From Pachypanchax playfairii (lineage: Eukaryota > Chordata > Actinopteri > Cyprinodontiformes > Aplocheilidae): DNA of 64,000 nucleotides. The position numbers were made by a program, and so were the translations under genes. Below the pieces are notes generated by a model, which was not told the origin of the DNA, searched no databases, and saw only the letters and a list, made by a program, of their open reading frames with translations. The stretch covers positions 189,101 to 253,100 of the forward strand of contig SSNP01000292.1 of assembly GCA_006937955.1 (NCBI GenBank), in the 5' to 3' direction. Below, one piece after another: positions 1 to 10,624 of this stretch (position 1 is its first letter; the number at the start of each line of letters is the position of its first letter).

Positions 1-154
1 ACAGATATTGCACTTGTCAAATTGTAAAGTGAGACAGATGTAAACAAAGTAATTGTGAATACAGCTATAAACAGCTAACAAGAAGTAAACAAAGTAAGGC
101 TAAAATTATATATATACAGAAGATGCAGACAATAATAAAACAAAATTGGCTGTT

Positions 155-1362
155 TCACAATAGCCCAGGGATGAAGCCTGTGTAGCTGCCAGTGGGGTCT
201 GGAAAATTGTCCCGTATACGCCACACACAGCAGCTTGGGATGACAACGCGTTGACCAGCCCGTAGTCTTCCATGCTGCCACAAAACAAATTGTCTGTAAG
301 CTGCATGCCTGAATTCTCTGTTGTCCTGCCCAGGGTCTTGCAGGTCATCCAGTCCAAGATATTCATGCCTGAGCCCCCTTGCCAGTCGCAGAATGCCAGG
401 TTCCAAGCAGAAGAGTTCCAGATGTGCAGTCTCAGGTGGATTTCTGGAGGAGAGGATGTCAAACAAGACACCTGGGAAGCGTGTGGCTAGCCTCTCAATG
501 AGGTCATCTCTGACCTCATCAGACATGTCAGTTAATGCAGCCTGTAGGGGATAAGATACAATAAGGTTGGCTCACAATGGGGAAATGTAAAACAGGAAAT
601 AAAGATGGCACAGTATAAGTGTTTATGTAAAGAAAAGAATGTGTTAAAAAAGAAGGAACAAACCCTCATTTCATCCAGGTTACGTTGACGGAGCTGGTCA
701 ACTCTGTCCCTGTCCTCCTGTTGAAGCTGGTCTGCACCTCTGCCCCTTCCTCTTCCTCTTCCTCGGCTTCTGGAAGGCTGGCTTCCTCCTCGACCTCTGG
801 CTCTTTCACGTCCTCTACTGCGTGGCTGATAGTCAGAGCTGGCTGGACTGGAGGGGACATCGAAGCTGGGAAGCTCCTAATTTATGAAATATGTGTCAGA
901 GCATGTCTGGCTTGTTATAAACAAATAACATATCTAAAAAAGAATAAAAATAACCCTACAATACTTTACACACATTTTTTATATGAATTCAAATATGTTG
1001 TAAGCCTATTCTTACACTCCATGTACAAGTACTATCATCAGTGGATAACTTTGTGTGATTTCATGATTTTTTATTTCGATGTCCCAAGCTGGACACTGGC
1101 TGTAGTGGTAAAATGTTACATTTCATACAGTATAATACAATGCCTAATATAACAGCAACAAAAAATATGGATACAATATCAGTGAAGTAATAACAATCAA
1201 AACAATACTGCTTAGAAATATTACTATGTCGCCCTGGTGATCATTCACTAACCTGTCAGTTACAAATTAGCAGGCAGCTTGTCTCCCGTTTGTAATAAGC
1301 TATTTGCGTTTCTGCGGAAAATAAATAAAAAATACTATAATTACCTCTTCCGAAGAGTCCAT
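155..1362 (-). CDS. Three-exon gene with P2X7 C-terminal-like domain
   Basis: Minus strand. Exon 1 (1345-1362) encodes MDSSEE and ends at a GTAATT donor. Exon 2 (664-876) follows a TTAG acceptor and encodes an Arg/Gly-rich stretch (RGRGRGRGRG) and a charged helix (DRDRVDQLRQRN). Exon 3 (155-541) follows CTACAG and ends at TGA 155-157. All junctions are phase 0, giving 6+71+128 codons (about 205 aa). The last 60 residues (HAAYRQFVLWQHGRL, VIPSCCVWRIR, FPDP, YTGF) match the cytoplasmic C-terminal 'ballast' domain of P2X7 receptors, which also occurs as a free domain in many fish proteins. No transmembrane segment is visible, so it is not a channel. The Cys-rich WCxCxxC part that normally precedes this motif is absent; only the CC of PSCC remains, so zinc binding may be impaired. 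Function unknown. A copy of its last exon sits at 45357-45480. Confidence 0.72.
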
Positions 1363-1829
1363 CTTTTTTGAACAGCTGTCCTTATTCAAACAGAATAAAA
1401 ATATTGTGAAATCGCGAATCACAGCGGCAAAACAGATACCGGTTGGAAACACAACGGCTATAAACGGAGATAAAGCGGTGGCAGTTGGGCGTACGTCATA
1501 TGGAAGCGCCAGCTTTATTGTTGTAATGACGCAAAGATTCCGCTAGGGGGCGACAGAAGTTACAAAAGTTACGCACTCCAGCTTTAAAAAATGGAATCGT
1601 CCTTTATTTAGAAAAAATGTTACACGTTCTGTATTGAACTGATAAGGAACGCTATTTGTTCCGTATTTTCGAGAGAATTAAATATTCCTCACAAAATAAA
1701 TCAATGTCATGTAAATGGATGGCAATCTTGTCACTCTGTTTATTCTTTTTCTTTTTTTTCGTTTTGGTCACCAATGAGCTAACAATACACTCGAAGGGGG
1801 TGGATCAATAAACGTGTCGTATCAGCTCA
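1363..1829. other. Upstream flank of the P2X7-like gene, no feature identified
   Basis: This is the region 5' of the small minus-strand gene. It holds a short GC-richer stretch around 1430-1560 (CGCTAGGGGGCGAC) next to the first exon, which would suit a 5' UTR or promoter, but no clear TATA box or other site can be named. The rest is AT-rich. Confidence 0.3.
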
Positions 1830-2090
1830 TTGGTCAAGGTGGGCCACTGTTACTGGAAACACAGGACAGCGTCAACAAAGCAGCACATGGATGTTGCCGG
1901 CTTAGACTCCGAGCACTTTTTTGACGACAATGAGGCTCCCACAAGCAGTAATGCTACGACACCCCCCAAAAAGAAGAAAAGACGATTACAAAAATACAGA
2001 CAAGAGTGGGAAAAAGACCACACATGATTGGCTAAGCGCAACCAGTATTTGTTGAGGAAAGATTTTGAATTTTTTTTTTCCACTGAATAA
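1830..2090 (+). pseudogene. Short basic ORF, possible transposase-related N-terminal fragment
   Basis: An open frame encodes an acidic segment (EHFFDDNEAP) followed by PPKKKKRRLQKYRQEWEKDH and then a stop. The same frame remains sensible past the stop (LAKRNQYLLRKDFEFF). A basic run followed by 'KYRxEWE' resembles the start of zinc-finger proteins related to hAT-type transposases that are common in fish, but the zinc ligands are missing. I do not recognise it firmly. It is most likely a decayed fragment; chance cannot be ruled out. Confidence 0.25.
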
Positions 2091-3376
2091 ATTGTGGAAT
2101 AATTGTTTTATGTGCATTTGTTTTACACATGCATTAAATTTAAGTTGATTAAACACCCTGAGTTGGGGAAAAAAAAACACCGAGTGGGTTGATGTGGATG
2201 TGTGCGGGGGTAGTGTGCATGTGTGTGGGGGGTGTTCCTTATTTTTTTTCCAGGGAGTTGGCAACCCTAGCCAGGCTCGTTTACCCCCCTGCGCGCACGC
2301 TCCGATGCTCAGGCCGAATATTCCTCACCAAACCCACTCTGATCCACGATCAGAATAAAATATCATGAGTTCAGTTCACTAATCATGCTCTTCAGCCCGG
2401 CTGATCACACACTGACTCTGATAAAAGCAGCTCCCACCTGTTTGTAGCTCAGTCATTGATTCAGTCCTTGGCAAAGAGTTCATAGTTGCACCGTGGCTCC
2501 AAAACGTCCTGCAGTCCCTCTTAAGATCCTCTCTCCTCCTCACACACCATCCTGCACACCCCACTTATCCAACAAAAAACAGCAATAAAATCCTCGGTGT
2601 GTCCAAAAAGTGGCCCGAAGCTCCTCCACTTCACCAACATGCAGCTACGTGTTAGCTTAGCAGTGTGGAAATGTTTTTCCACACAGAACTTGCTCGTCAT
2701 ATGGGAAACCCCAGAGGAATCACCTATGGCAAGTAAATAATGTATATAATCACCCCGGTGCCTCCAGCTGCTTGACCTGCAGACTCCACAGTACCAGCCT
2801 CGTTGTGCTGGAGTATTTACGGTATTAGGCAACCCAAAATGGTGCCCACTGCTCTGCCAGCTACTGGCTGGTAGATGTCAACAAAATGCCAACGTCGTGC
2901 CCGCCAAAATTAATATTTTATAATATTTTACTTCAAATATAATTTTTCAAGGAAATGCTGTATTTTCATTCTACAACCCTCTAAACACCCCGTGGAGGCA
3001 TTATTTTATTAAATATATAGCTTTTAATGAAAATGTTCCATATACCACCTTTAAGGAGGTTAAGGATTGTAGAATTCAGTTTGATGGTGATCACCTGTTT
3101 GATCTTCTAAACCAAACCATGAATTTTTGTTTGAATGTGTGGAAATTATCCTGCCAGATTAAAAACCCCTACGATTCAGATTGTAAATAATCTGAATGGT
3201 TCCTCACTGTCTCTCTGGGTTTTTCAGAAATCCTTTTAGTAGTTTTTTTTCTGGAAGTGAAACTGAAACTCAACACATTTTATTTGGACTTTTCAGGTTG
3301 GTAACAGAAACATGCCATGCAAATTGAGCCATGCAAACATTCATACATCCCATCAAAAACACAACAGACTCTAGAC
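2091..3376. other. Intron or intergenic DNA without recognisable genes
   Basis: No exon-like reading frame on either strand has family similarity that I can see. There are GT-rich bits near 2190-2240 and AT-rich DNA from 2900. Confidence 0.4.
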
Positions 3377-3589
3377 CAGGGGTGTCAAGCTCCAGGCCTC
3401 GAGGGCCACTATCCTGCATGTTTTAGATGTTTCCCTGCTTCAACACACCTGATTCTAATCCTCTGCATTTCAACAAGTGCTGCAGTAACCTGTTAACGAC
3501 TTGTTCATTTGAATCAGGTGTGTTGAAACAGGGAAACATCTAAAACATGCAGGATAGTGGCCCTCGAGGCCTGACTTTGGGCACCCCTG
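3377..3589. mobile_element. hAT-type palindromic MITE with perfect 8-bp TSD
   Basis: The element begins CAGGGGTG and ends CACCCCTG. It is flanked on both sides by the identical 8-bp duplication CTCTAGAC (3369-3376 and 3590-3597). Most of its 213 bp is an imperfect palindrome: CCTCGAGGGCCACTATCCTG and its complement form the arms. Terminal CAGGGG and an 8-bp target duplication are typical of the hAT superfamily. It has no coding capacity, so it would depend on a transposase from elsewhere. Confidence 0.9.
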
Positions 3590-3597
3590 CTCTAGAC

Positions 3598-5235
3598 ACA
3601 TCAGCTGCAAATGTACAGAAGTCTCCATCCACCAGGGGGGTCAGGAGGACACCTCACCTTGAGCCCTCAGGTCTCCCACTTCTCTCAAACTCTGTTGAGA
3701 CTCTGAGGTACATGAGAAGATCAGACCAGGTGGTGGTGAGGGGGGGGGGGTGCATGGGAGTAGTGGGAAACAGAAAAACAACACTTTGTGGATATTGCAC
3801 AGTAAAAATCATGTCAGATCTAATCCAGTGAAAGCAGAAAGAGATGAAACAGCAACATGAGCCACAGGAAATGGAAGATATGGCTTTCATCGACACCAGA
3901 GATGAAGAGCGCTCTCCCAAACAAACACAAGCAGGAGCATAACAGCTTGAATACAGAAAGGCCAGAATTACAAACCACTCTGAAGAAATCTGAAGACATT
4001 TGACACTAACATCATCAACATCAAAGGAAATCAGCAAGAGGCAAGTGTGAACCGAAGCACCGCCTCCGTTCACTAAGGGACGAGACGTGTGTGTGTGTCA
4101 GAATTCCAATAACTCCCATCACATTCATATCTAGCACTAACATCTGTCTGGGCATCTGATAACATCTGGATGGAGCTACAAGCAAGATGAAGCTTTCATC
4201 CACATCTGCCCAATGTACTGACATCACCCTCACTACCAAGATATCTCCTGGCCACATGGAACTCTGAAGTTTGTCAGAAGATCATTTTACAATAAGAGTT
4301 GTCAGTTCTCACAACACTCAATTCAATGTCTCAGTATGTCCATCTGCATGTTCCTCAGAAACATCTGTCTCATTATGCCCGATTGGCTGGTGATGTCCAG
4401 GTCACCGAACCCTTACACACCTACACATCATCATTCAAAAACCTCTATTGCTTTAGAGCATCTCTTAGCTTTGCAGGTTCCCTGTCCACAGACCGAAACC
4501 CACCTGCTACTCTGTCAGCAGACACCAGCTGCAGTCAGAGAACTACCAGGGTTTGTGATCAAAAACACCAGAGTTTACCACAGCAGTTAGCATGTGGCTC
4601 CTCCCCTTTCCTTCACACAACATGAGGTAGAGACTCAGAGGCTTGTCTCTGCAGCTGCAGGAACTAAATCCTGAGTGAGGACCCACAAAAGGTATGCTCA
4701 AACTGCCTCAGGCTAAAACATGCTCAGTTAGGACCTACACCTGCCAACAAATGGGCTGCTGCTAAGAATGACAGTAATGACCAAAACGGCAGTGTGAAAG
4801 CTGAGCTGTGTACCTCAGCTACCTGGACATGGCCATGGCAGCTCCACCTGTGAAAAGTATTCTGGAGCTGAATATTGAGGATAAAGATGGCAAAACCTCA
4901 AAGCTCCTCATATCCAAAGGTAATGGAGATGTGGTCTTTATCCTCAGTGCACAGGTTACAAAATCTGTCCCTTTGTTCCCTGGGATGAGGAGGAGAGAGC
5001 GACAGCTGATGTACTGTCTGAGTGCTTCCGGCTCAACATCCCCTGGATCAATTTAGAAACTGAGACCATCTGATTTTTTTTTTCCCTGCTTGATCTCGGT
5101 GAGGGCGCATGCTTTCTGGACTGTTCCTGCCCCCCACCAGTCCCTGTTCTTTTGTTTGAGAGGATGGGTGTGAAAAATGGCCGGTACTTGTTTTGTCACA
5201 ACTCCTTTGCTCATTAGTATTCATCAATAGCACTA
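3598..5235. other. Stretch without recognised genes
   Basis: It holds short open frames only. One plus-strand frame near 4832-5056 (start MAAPPVKSILELN) has protein-like composition but no recognised motif, no splice context and no relatives I can name. No MARK3 KA1-type exon was found on the minus strand here. Confidence 0.35.
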
Positions 5236-5799
5236 CAACTGGTGGCAGCTTGTTGGAGTAGCTCTGTGACTTTGCTAGCATTTTTTGTTTTTTTGAGTAT
5301 TTCTTCCTGTTTTTTCTTCTGGAAATATTTTCTAAATACTTTTCTTCTGATTTGGGTGCTTTGCTGATTGAGTTTCGTGCTTGATTTGTCACTTTTTTGC
5401 CACTTGTTATGATGCATAACCATGGCAACAAGAGACTTGTTTACAAGAAAGAGCAGCTAACTGACATTTCTAATGGTGCGTTCACACCGACCCAACCGTC
5501 AACCTCAGAAGCGTCAAGATTCAATGTAAAGTCTATGGTGGACGGGTGTCAGACGGGTGTCAACGGCTCTGCGGTGCTTCGTGAGCGTCAACTTTTCAAG
5601 CTTTTTTCAAGCATTTCAGGTGTTGACGCTTGAAACATTTGAAAAGCTCGAAACGCAGAAAGTTCAGCTTGCTGAACTTTTGATGCTCATAACGCTTTTG
5701 AAGCGGCATGTCAACCAATCAGAGCGTCTCATAGTAGTGACATATAGGTGTCATTGCACGTAACCTGGAACAAGCGGGAGCAGAAAATTTATATCCAAA

Positions 5800-5932
5800 A
5801 TGCAAGATAAATTAATCATAGCCGTCTGTAACCGCACGGAACTTTATGACCCTTCTTCATATATGTATAGAGACAGGAATGTAAAGGAACTTGCTTGGAT
5901 AAAGATCGCTGAAGAGCTCGGAGTCTCGGGTA
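5800..5932 (+). pseudogene. MADF (Myb/SANT-like) exon of Harbinger transposon
   Basis: The frame from ATG 5800 reads MQDKLIIAVCNRTELYDPSS, then YRDRNVKELAWIKIAEELG. This is the first part of a MADF domain, with the usual 'LI.AV..R.ELYD' opening, the 'W..IA.ELG' helix and conserved aromatic spacing. It ends at a good splice donor (GG|GTAAGTT, about 5932), so it is a first coding exon. In PIF/Harbinger elements such proteins bind DNA and help the transposase. The following exons are missing, because an LTR lies downstream, so it cannot make a full product here. Confidence 0.7.
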
Positions 5933-6018
5933 AGTTATCAACTGACGAGAGTTACGAGCGTCAACACCTTAACTGGCAGGTGTTAAAAGTTTCAACTTTC
6001 AAGCGTCAAACTTAAAGC

Positions 6019-6752
6019 TGTCAGGTTCAGTGTCTGGGCTGTGTTTTTGTGTGGGGTGAGTGGTCTCCTGTTTCAGAGAAGATCTTTGCTGGAGAGCTGT
6101 GGCAGTCTAATGAGCAACACCTGGAGGAGATCTGGACTGATTAAGGAGCAGGCGGTACTTAAGACGCTAACAGCCCTTCATTCCTTGTCTGGTTGTTAAC
6201 CTACACGGTACAATCCTTGAGCCAAACTAACCTCTGAGTTTCCTGGTGTGTTTTAGTATCTCTTAGTGAACTATCCAGTGTATTGATAACCTGTTTTCTC
6301 CAGGATTCACCTCAGCCTGCTCCTCGTGTTCCCTCCTGAGTTTCCCTGTCTGTGTGCCAGTAGAACCCCGAACCTTTGTGGACCCCTGTGTTACCGATCT
6401 CCTCTTTACTGCCTGCCCGCTCTTCAGCGCTCTCACTAGGCACTGGATTCCTGTTGCACAGCCGCACCTCTGAACCTGCCCTCCCTCGAGCTCCATCCTC
6501 ATCCTCACGTGAGTGAAATCATTCACCTGCTGCATAATCCCCAGAACCATTTACAAGATTCTCCTGCCAACAGATCTCTCATCTACAGTTCCTGGATCCT
6601 GTCCTCCCGAAGTCCTGAGCACCGAGCACATTTCAATCACTTGTAAATATCTTGTAAATAAACCTGCCACTTTTGCACCAGAGAACGCTGTCTGTGTCTG
6701 AGTCTCGCATGTGGGTCAAACGCTTGCCAGAGAACATGTCAGAAGTGTTGTG
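6019..6752 (+). mobile_element. Solo LTR, second copy of the family at 16340
   Basis: It begins TGTCAGGTTCAGTGT, like the LTR at 16340. It shares its internal order: a 'GAGCAG..TACTTAAG' promoter-like site, a long central part, TTGTAAATAAACC with a polyadenylation signal, CACTTTTGCACC and GTGGGTCA near the end. The right terminus is decayed (CATGTCA in place of GTGACA) and no clean 5-bp duplication is visible, so the right edge is approximate. It lies inside the Harbinger element and is therefore younger than it. Confidence 0.65.
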
Positions 6753-7115
6753 AGCGTTGACGCTTGTGACGCTGGTGGCCAGTGTGAACGCACCATAAGG
6801 CTGAAATAATCCTCAGATGAAAATGCTGGATCCCTGATGAGTTTGAAAGAAGAAGACTTGGATACAGAGCAGGAGCAAAGCGAAGAAGGAGGAAGTTTAA
6901 ACCTTCACTTCCATCAGTTATATTGACAAATGTGAGATCTCTCGCTAACAAAATGGATGAACTTGAAACTCTGTTGAAGACCCAGCCAAAGTATCGGGAA
7001 TGCAACATCATGTGTTTTCCTGAGACATGGCTAAAGGAACATATCCCGGACTCCAGCGTTTCTCTGTCTGGCTTTCAAACAATACGAGCAGTCAGAGATT
7101 TGAAGAGGAGCAGCA

Positions 7116-7530
7116 AAATCTTTGACCAGGACATGCATGTCCATCCCTTCATGACCACCATGTACCCATCCTCTGATGGCTACTTCCAGCAGGATAATGC
7201 CCCATGTCATATTGCTGGAATCATTTCAAATTGGTTTCTTGAACATGACAATGAGTTCACTGTACTACAATGGCCCCCACAGTCACCAGATCTCAACCTG
7301 ATAGAGCACCTTTGGGATGTGGGGGAACGGGAGCTTCGTGTCCTGGATGTACATCCCATAAATCTCCATCAACTGCAAGATGCTATCCTATCAATATGGA
7401 CCAACATTTCTAAAGAATGCTTTCAGCACCTTGTTGAATCAATGCCATGTAGAATTAAGGCAGTTCTGAAGGAGAAAGGGGATCAAACACTGTATTAGTA
7501 TGATGTTAATAATAATCCTTTAGCTTCGAA
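7116..7530 (+). pseudogene. Tc1-like transposase C-terminal fragment
   Basis: The frame reads HVHPFMTTMYPSSDGYFQQD, then NAPCH, PPQSPDLNLIEHLWD and ends KEKGDQTLY before a stop. These are the DDE second-half motifs of Tc1/mariner transposases (QDNAPCH with the second Asp, then the SPDLNxIE block with the catalytic Glu). The N-terminal half, HTH domain and inverted repeats are absent. The end region at 57166-57290 belongs to the same family in the opposite orientation. It is fused in frame, by chance, to LINE sequence on its left. Confidence 0.85.
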
Positions 7531-7825
7531 CAAGTATCTCATTGCAAACCATTGGCTGAAATTACACAAATGAACTAATTGAGCTCTAGTTTAGGCTCAT
7601 ACAATTGTTCGTGTGTGTGTGTGTTTGGGGGGTGGGAGGGGGGACACAGTGGAAGTAATGACAACTTTGACCCCCCATCTGTGCCTCTGGGCCCTGCCAT
7701 TGCTGAGAGCCAGCGGCATCCCAACCCGGCTCACGCTCATCTATGGATGGACCATGCCACCCCTCAGGGCACTCCTCACTACCAAGCTCCACACTATGCT
7801 CCTCCATCATTATTGAATTTACAAA

Positions 7826-8082
7826 GTTTTGTGGGCGTGTCTGTTACCCATACTGCTTCTGTAGCCAAGCTGGGGTTTGAGACTATGTCATGAAATGGGC
7901 GGCACTCACAGGGGGAGGTGGGATTCTAGTGAAACCGAGAGTTTTACTTCCAGATCGAAGAATAACTTCAGGGTATAAGTTATATTTCAGGAAAAAGTGA
8001 ATAATATAAAATGCCAGCAGTAACATTTTATCATATGTGTGCCTAAATGTTGAAAGCTGTAAAATAGCATGATACAGAACCT
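7826..8082. mobile_element. TTAA-flanked MITE fragment, same family as 13272-14350
   Basis: The right end reads CATGATACAGAACCT followed by TTAA, and its complement matches about 200 bp of the element at 13272 (GTATCATGCTATTTTACAG, then TGATAAAA, CCTGAAATATAACTTATA). The left end is missing. It has no coding capacity. Confidence 0.65.
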
Positions 8083-8269
8083 TTAAGATACATCCTTAAA
8101 GTGTTTGGTGTGTTGTGACAGGCTCCCATCATGCATTGCAACCAGGATGGATAAACAAGACAGGTGGAGGAGGAAAACGCTAAATGGCAACTCAAGAGAA
8201 CGAGTGAACAGATGAAACTGACAGCAGGTCCTAGATCAGCCAGAGTCCGAGAGGGGAAGACAACAAAAT

Positions 8270-8365
8270 CAAAGTCAAAGTCAGCTTTATTGTCAAATAT
8301 GCTATATGCACGACACATAGCACAGATGAAATTGGTTTCCTCTCAAACCAAAGTACAAACGTGAA
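8270..8365. repeat. LINE 3'-end-like fragment
   Basis: AGTCAGCTTTATTGTCAAAT, then CTATATGCACGACACATAGC and GGTTTCCTCTCA, resembles a widespread teleost retroposon tail. No coding part is attached. Family assignment is uncertain. Confidence 0.4.
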
Positions 8366-8630
8366 ATAAATAAATGAAAAGCAGAACTTAGAACTTTTTC
8401 TTCTGTGGAGGAACTGTGGATTGAAACTGCTTTTACTCTAGATCTTCATCTTCCTACAACTCTCTATATCTTCTGCTTGTGAATCTGAAAAGAAAGAAAT
8501 GGAAGTCTGAACAAATGCCACATGACAAGAAAAGGAAGAGGGACAGAAGATTTAAATAATGACATGAGAACAGGCCAAAATAAAAAACTTAACCAAGAGT
8601 AAAGAGACGGACGGACGGACGAACGGACAA

Positions 8631-8741
8631 AAGGAAGGAAGGAAGGAAGGAAGGAAGGAAGGAAGGAAGGAAGGAAGGAAGGAAGGAAGGAAGGAAGGAA
8701 GGAAGGAAGGAAGGAAGGAAGAAAGGAAGGAAGGAAGGAAG
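8631..8741. repeat. (GGAA)n microsatellite
   Basis: About 110 bp of near-perfect GGAA tetranucleotide repeat with one interruption near 8720. It is preceded by a degenerate GGAC run (8608-8620). Confidence 0.97.
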
Positions 8742-9664
8742 AGCTGACACAAAATGAAGAGTGGAGGACTTACTAAGGGTTTTTCCTCCCTGGGTAGAAG
8801 GGTTGGCCAGCCCTGTTTTGACCAGCTCCCGCTTGCTTGGGTCAATACTGACCCTGGGCAGGGAGGAAGAGCAGCAAGATAAAGGTTAAGACACAAGAAG
8901 GTAAGGAGGACATAAACACAAAGTTAGGAGAAGCGTGGAGGAGGGAGGGTGAAGCAACCTACAAGATCACGAGAAGGAAAACTGATCAAGTCCCAAATGT
9001 GAAGAGCAGCAGAAACACATGAAGATGCAAAGCTGACAAAATATTGTAAAAGATGATCCGACAAGATCAAATTAGAGCAGAATCTGGTCTGATTGCTGTT
9101 ACTACATTCTGTCAGCCAAATAAGAACAGAAAACATGAGGGTCATAAAACCAGAGCCAACACACAATAACCTTTTTTCATGATGATGATGAACATGGATG
9201 GCTAAAATAAGTCACAAGAGAACTTAAGAAGACGGCAGACGTGAGGCCCAAAAATGCCTGGCCTACTGACTTTGATCCAAACCCCACAGCCTGTCAGAGT
9301 TAGAAAGGACTCAGACCATGTTCCTCTTGAGAAACACGCAGATTCCCAGCAGGTCTGACTTCTCACAACAGTGTGAACATAGCAGACCACTGAAATCAGC
9401 TCATACTCAACTTACACCTGCAATCAGGAGCATTGAAGAAATCCTTTTATTTTGAAAAATTCTCCTTTTTTTTAAGTGGATTTGTTTTTTTGGATTTTTT
9501 TATTTGTCGCATCTCATGTCAGTTTCAGTTTCTGACCAGAGCCTTTCACTGTGGTGAACGTCGTGTTCTTGTGAGTCCACCTTGTTCTGATAAAACTTGT
9601 TTTCCTGACTCATTAAAATCACGAAGCTGCTGTTCTGATCAGGGACAGCCTCTAACAAGCAAAC
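8742..9664. other. Intronic DNA without recognised features
   Basis: It contains only short frames without family resemblance on both strands. No repeat seen elsewhere in the window recurs here. Confidence 0.4.
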
Positions 9665-10556
9665 TAGGGACACACCAATACCAGGGCCGAGACCATTCTA
9701 ATGTACTTGTACCGCTGTTGGTTAGTTAACCGATACTTAAAAAGGCCATTCTATTAAAAACGTTTTTTCTGAGGTTTCTGTTTAATTTTTTAGCTCCACA
9801 GGTGTTCTTACCTTCATAGTGGGTGTGAAAACAGGTCAACAACTTCTCTTTCAGTTTTTATCTCTCAAACTATGCAGGTGGTGATAAAACCTGAGTTCAA
9901 ACGGCCGGTATTTGTTTTGTCACAATTCCTTTGTTCGTTAGTATTCATCAGCTCCTGCAGTTGAAACCACGCCTAGCATACTGCTGGCTAAAAGCTGTTA
10001 GCATGAACACATATCAGACAGGAAGCTACACGGTGCACTGTTGCCATGAGCAGCGGGAAGGAAACAGGAAGCCATGCTCTCATTGGCTAGTTTATTGGCC
10101 AATCCGAGTACAGCAAATTTGCATAATAAATATTAATGAGTTGAAGCCGAAGCCAGGCGAGTCTTCAAATTGTAAGGTCTGTTAATCAGTGTTTCTTGAT
10201 GTTTTTTTAGAAATAAAATATGTCATATTACAGGTTAATACTTCAGAAATAACCACAAAGTCATGCAATTCGTGTGAAATGGCCTCTTTAAAATGTGGAA
10301 ACTACAATAATTTCACAGAAAATGTTTATTTTCCACAAATTTTGGTTTTGTTGTCATTTTTATTAATATTTTATATTTCATCGTGTTCACCATCATTTGT
10401 TGTAACAAGCAGAGAAGAAAATAAAACCTGTCTTCCAATTCACTGCATTTTCTTGTGTGGTAGAAGTATTGGCATTGGTACTCGGTATCGGCAAGTACTC
10501 AGATCCAAGTATCGGTATCGTATCCGTTTGAAAAAAGTGGTATCATTGCCTCCCTA
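9665..10556. mobile_element. hAT-like MITE, split by a TTAA element
   Basis: The left end TAGGGACACACCAATACC and the right end GGTATCATTGCCTCCCTA are imperfect inverted repeats. Near the right end lies the 'GGTACTCGGTATCGG' motif common in such elements. The 547-bp element at 9741-10287 sits inside it. No clear 8-bp duplication remains, so the assignment rests on the termini. Confidence 0.5.
9741..10287. mobile_element. TTAA-targeting MITE, copy 1
   Basis: The element is flanked by TTAA on both sides (9737-9740 and 10288-10291), with ends AAAGGCCATT and AATGGCCTCT. Related copies lie at 17832-18673, 30801-31074 and 54357-55473, sharing 'TTTTAGCTCCACAGGTGTT' and 'AAGCTGTTAGCAT'. TTAA duplication is used by piggyBac and Kolobok transposases; which one moved this family cannot be told from non-coding copies. 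Confidence 0.8.
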
Positions 10557-10560
10557 AAAC

Positions 10561-10624
10561 ATCCATCCATCCATCCATCCATCCATCCATCCATCCATCC
10601 ATCCATCCATCCATCCATCCATCC
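10561..10624. repeat. (ATCC)16 microsatellite
   Basis: 64 bp of perfect ATCC repeat. Similar CCAT runs form the tail of a SINE at 19425, so this may mark a lost SINE. Confidence 0.97.

Larger units (their letters stand above)
5475..6794. mobile_element. PIF/Harbinger (ISL2EU-like) DNA transposon, defective
   Basis: Terminal inverted repeats GGTGCGTTCACAC and GTGTGAACGCACC are flanked by AT on both sides, the dinucleotide duplication expected of ISL2EU-type Harbinger elements. Inside lies a MADF-domain exon (5800-5932), matching the second gene these transposons carry. No DDE transposase remains. The element inserted into a LINE fragment and was itself later split by a solo LTR at 6019. Confidence 0.75.
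5240..7115 (+). mobile_element. LINE 5' fragment, split by a Harbinger element
   Basis: The left part (5240-5474, with CTTGTTGGAGTAGCTCTGTG) and the right part (6795-7115) match, in order, a second copy at 11765-12410. The right part encodes the start of an apurinic-type endonuclease (TNVRSLANKMDELETLL, then FPETWLKEHIPDSS), typical of CR1/L2-group non-LTR elements. The two parts are separated by the element at 5475-6794, and the right part is cut at about 7116 by a Tc1 remnant. It is a dead fragment. Confidence 0.7.
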
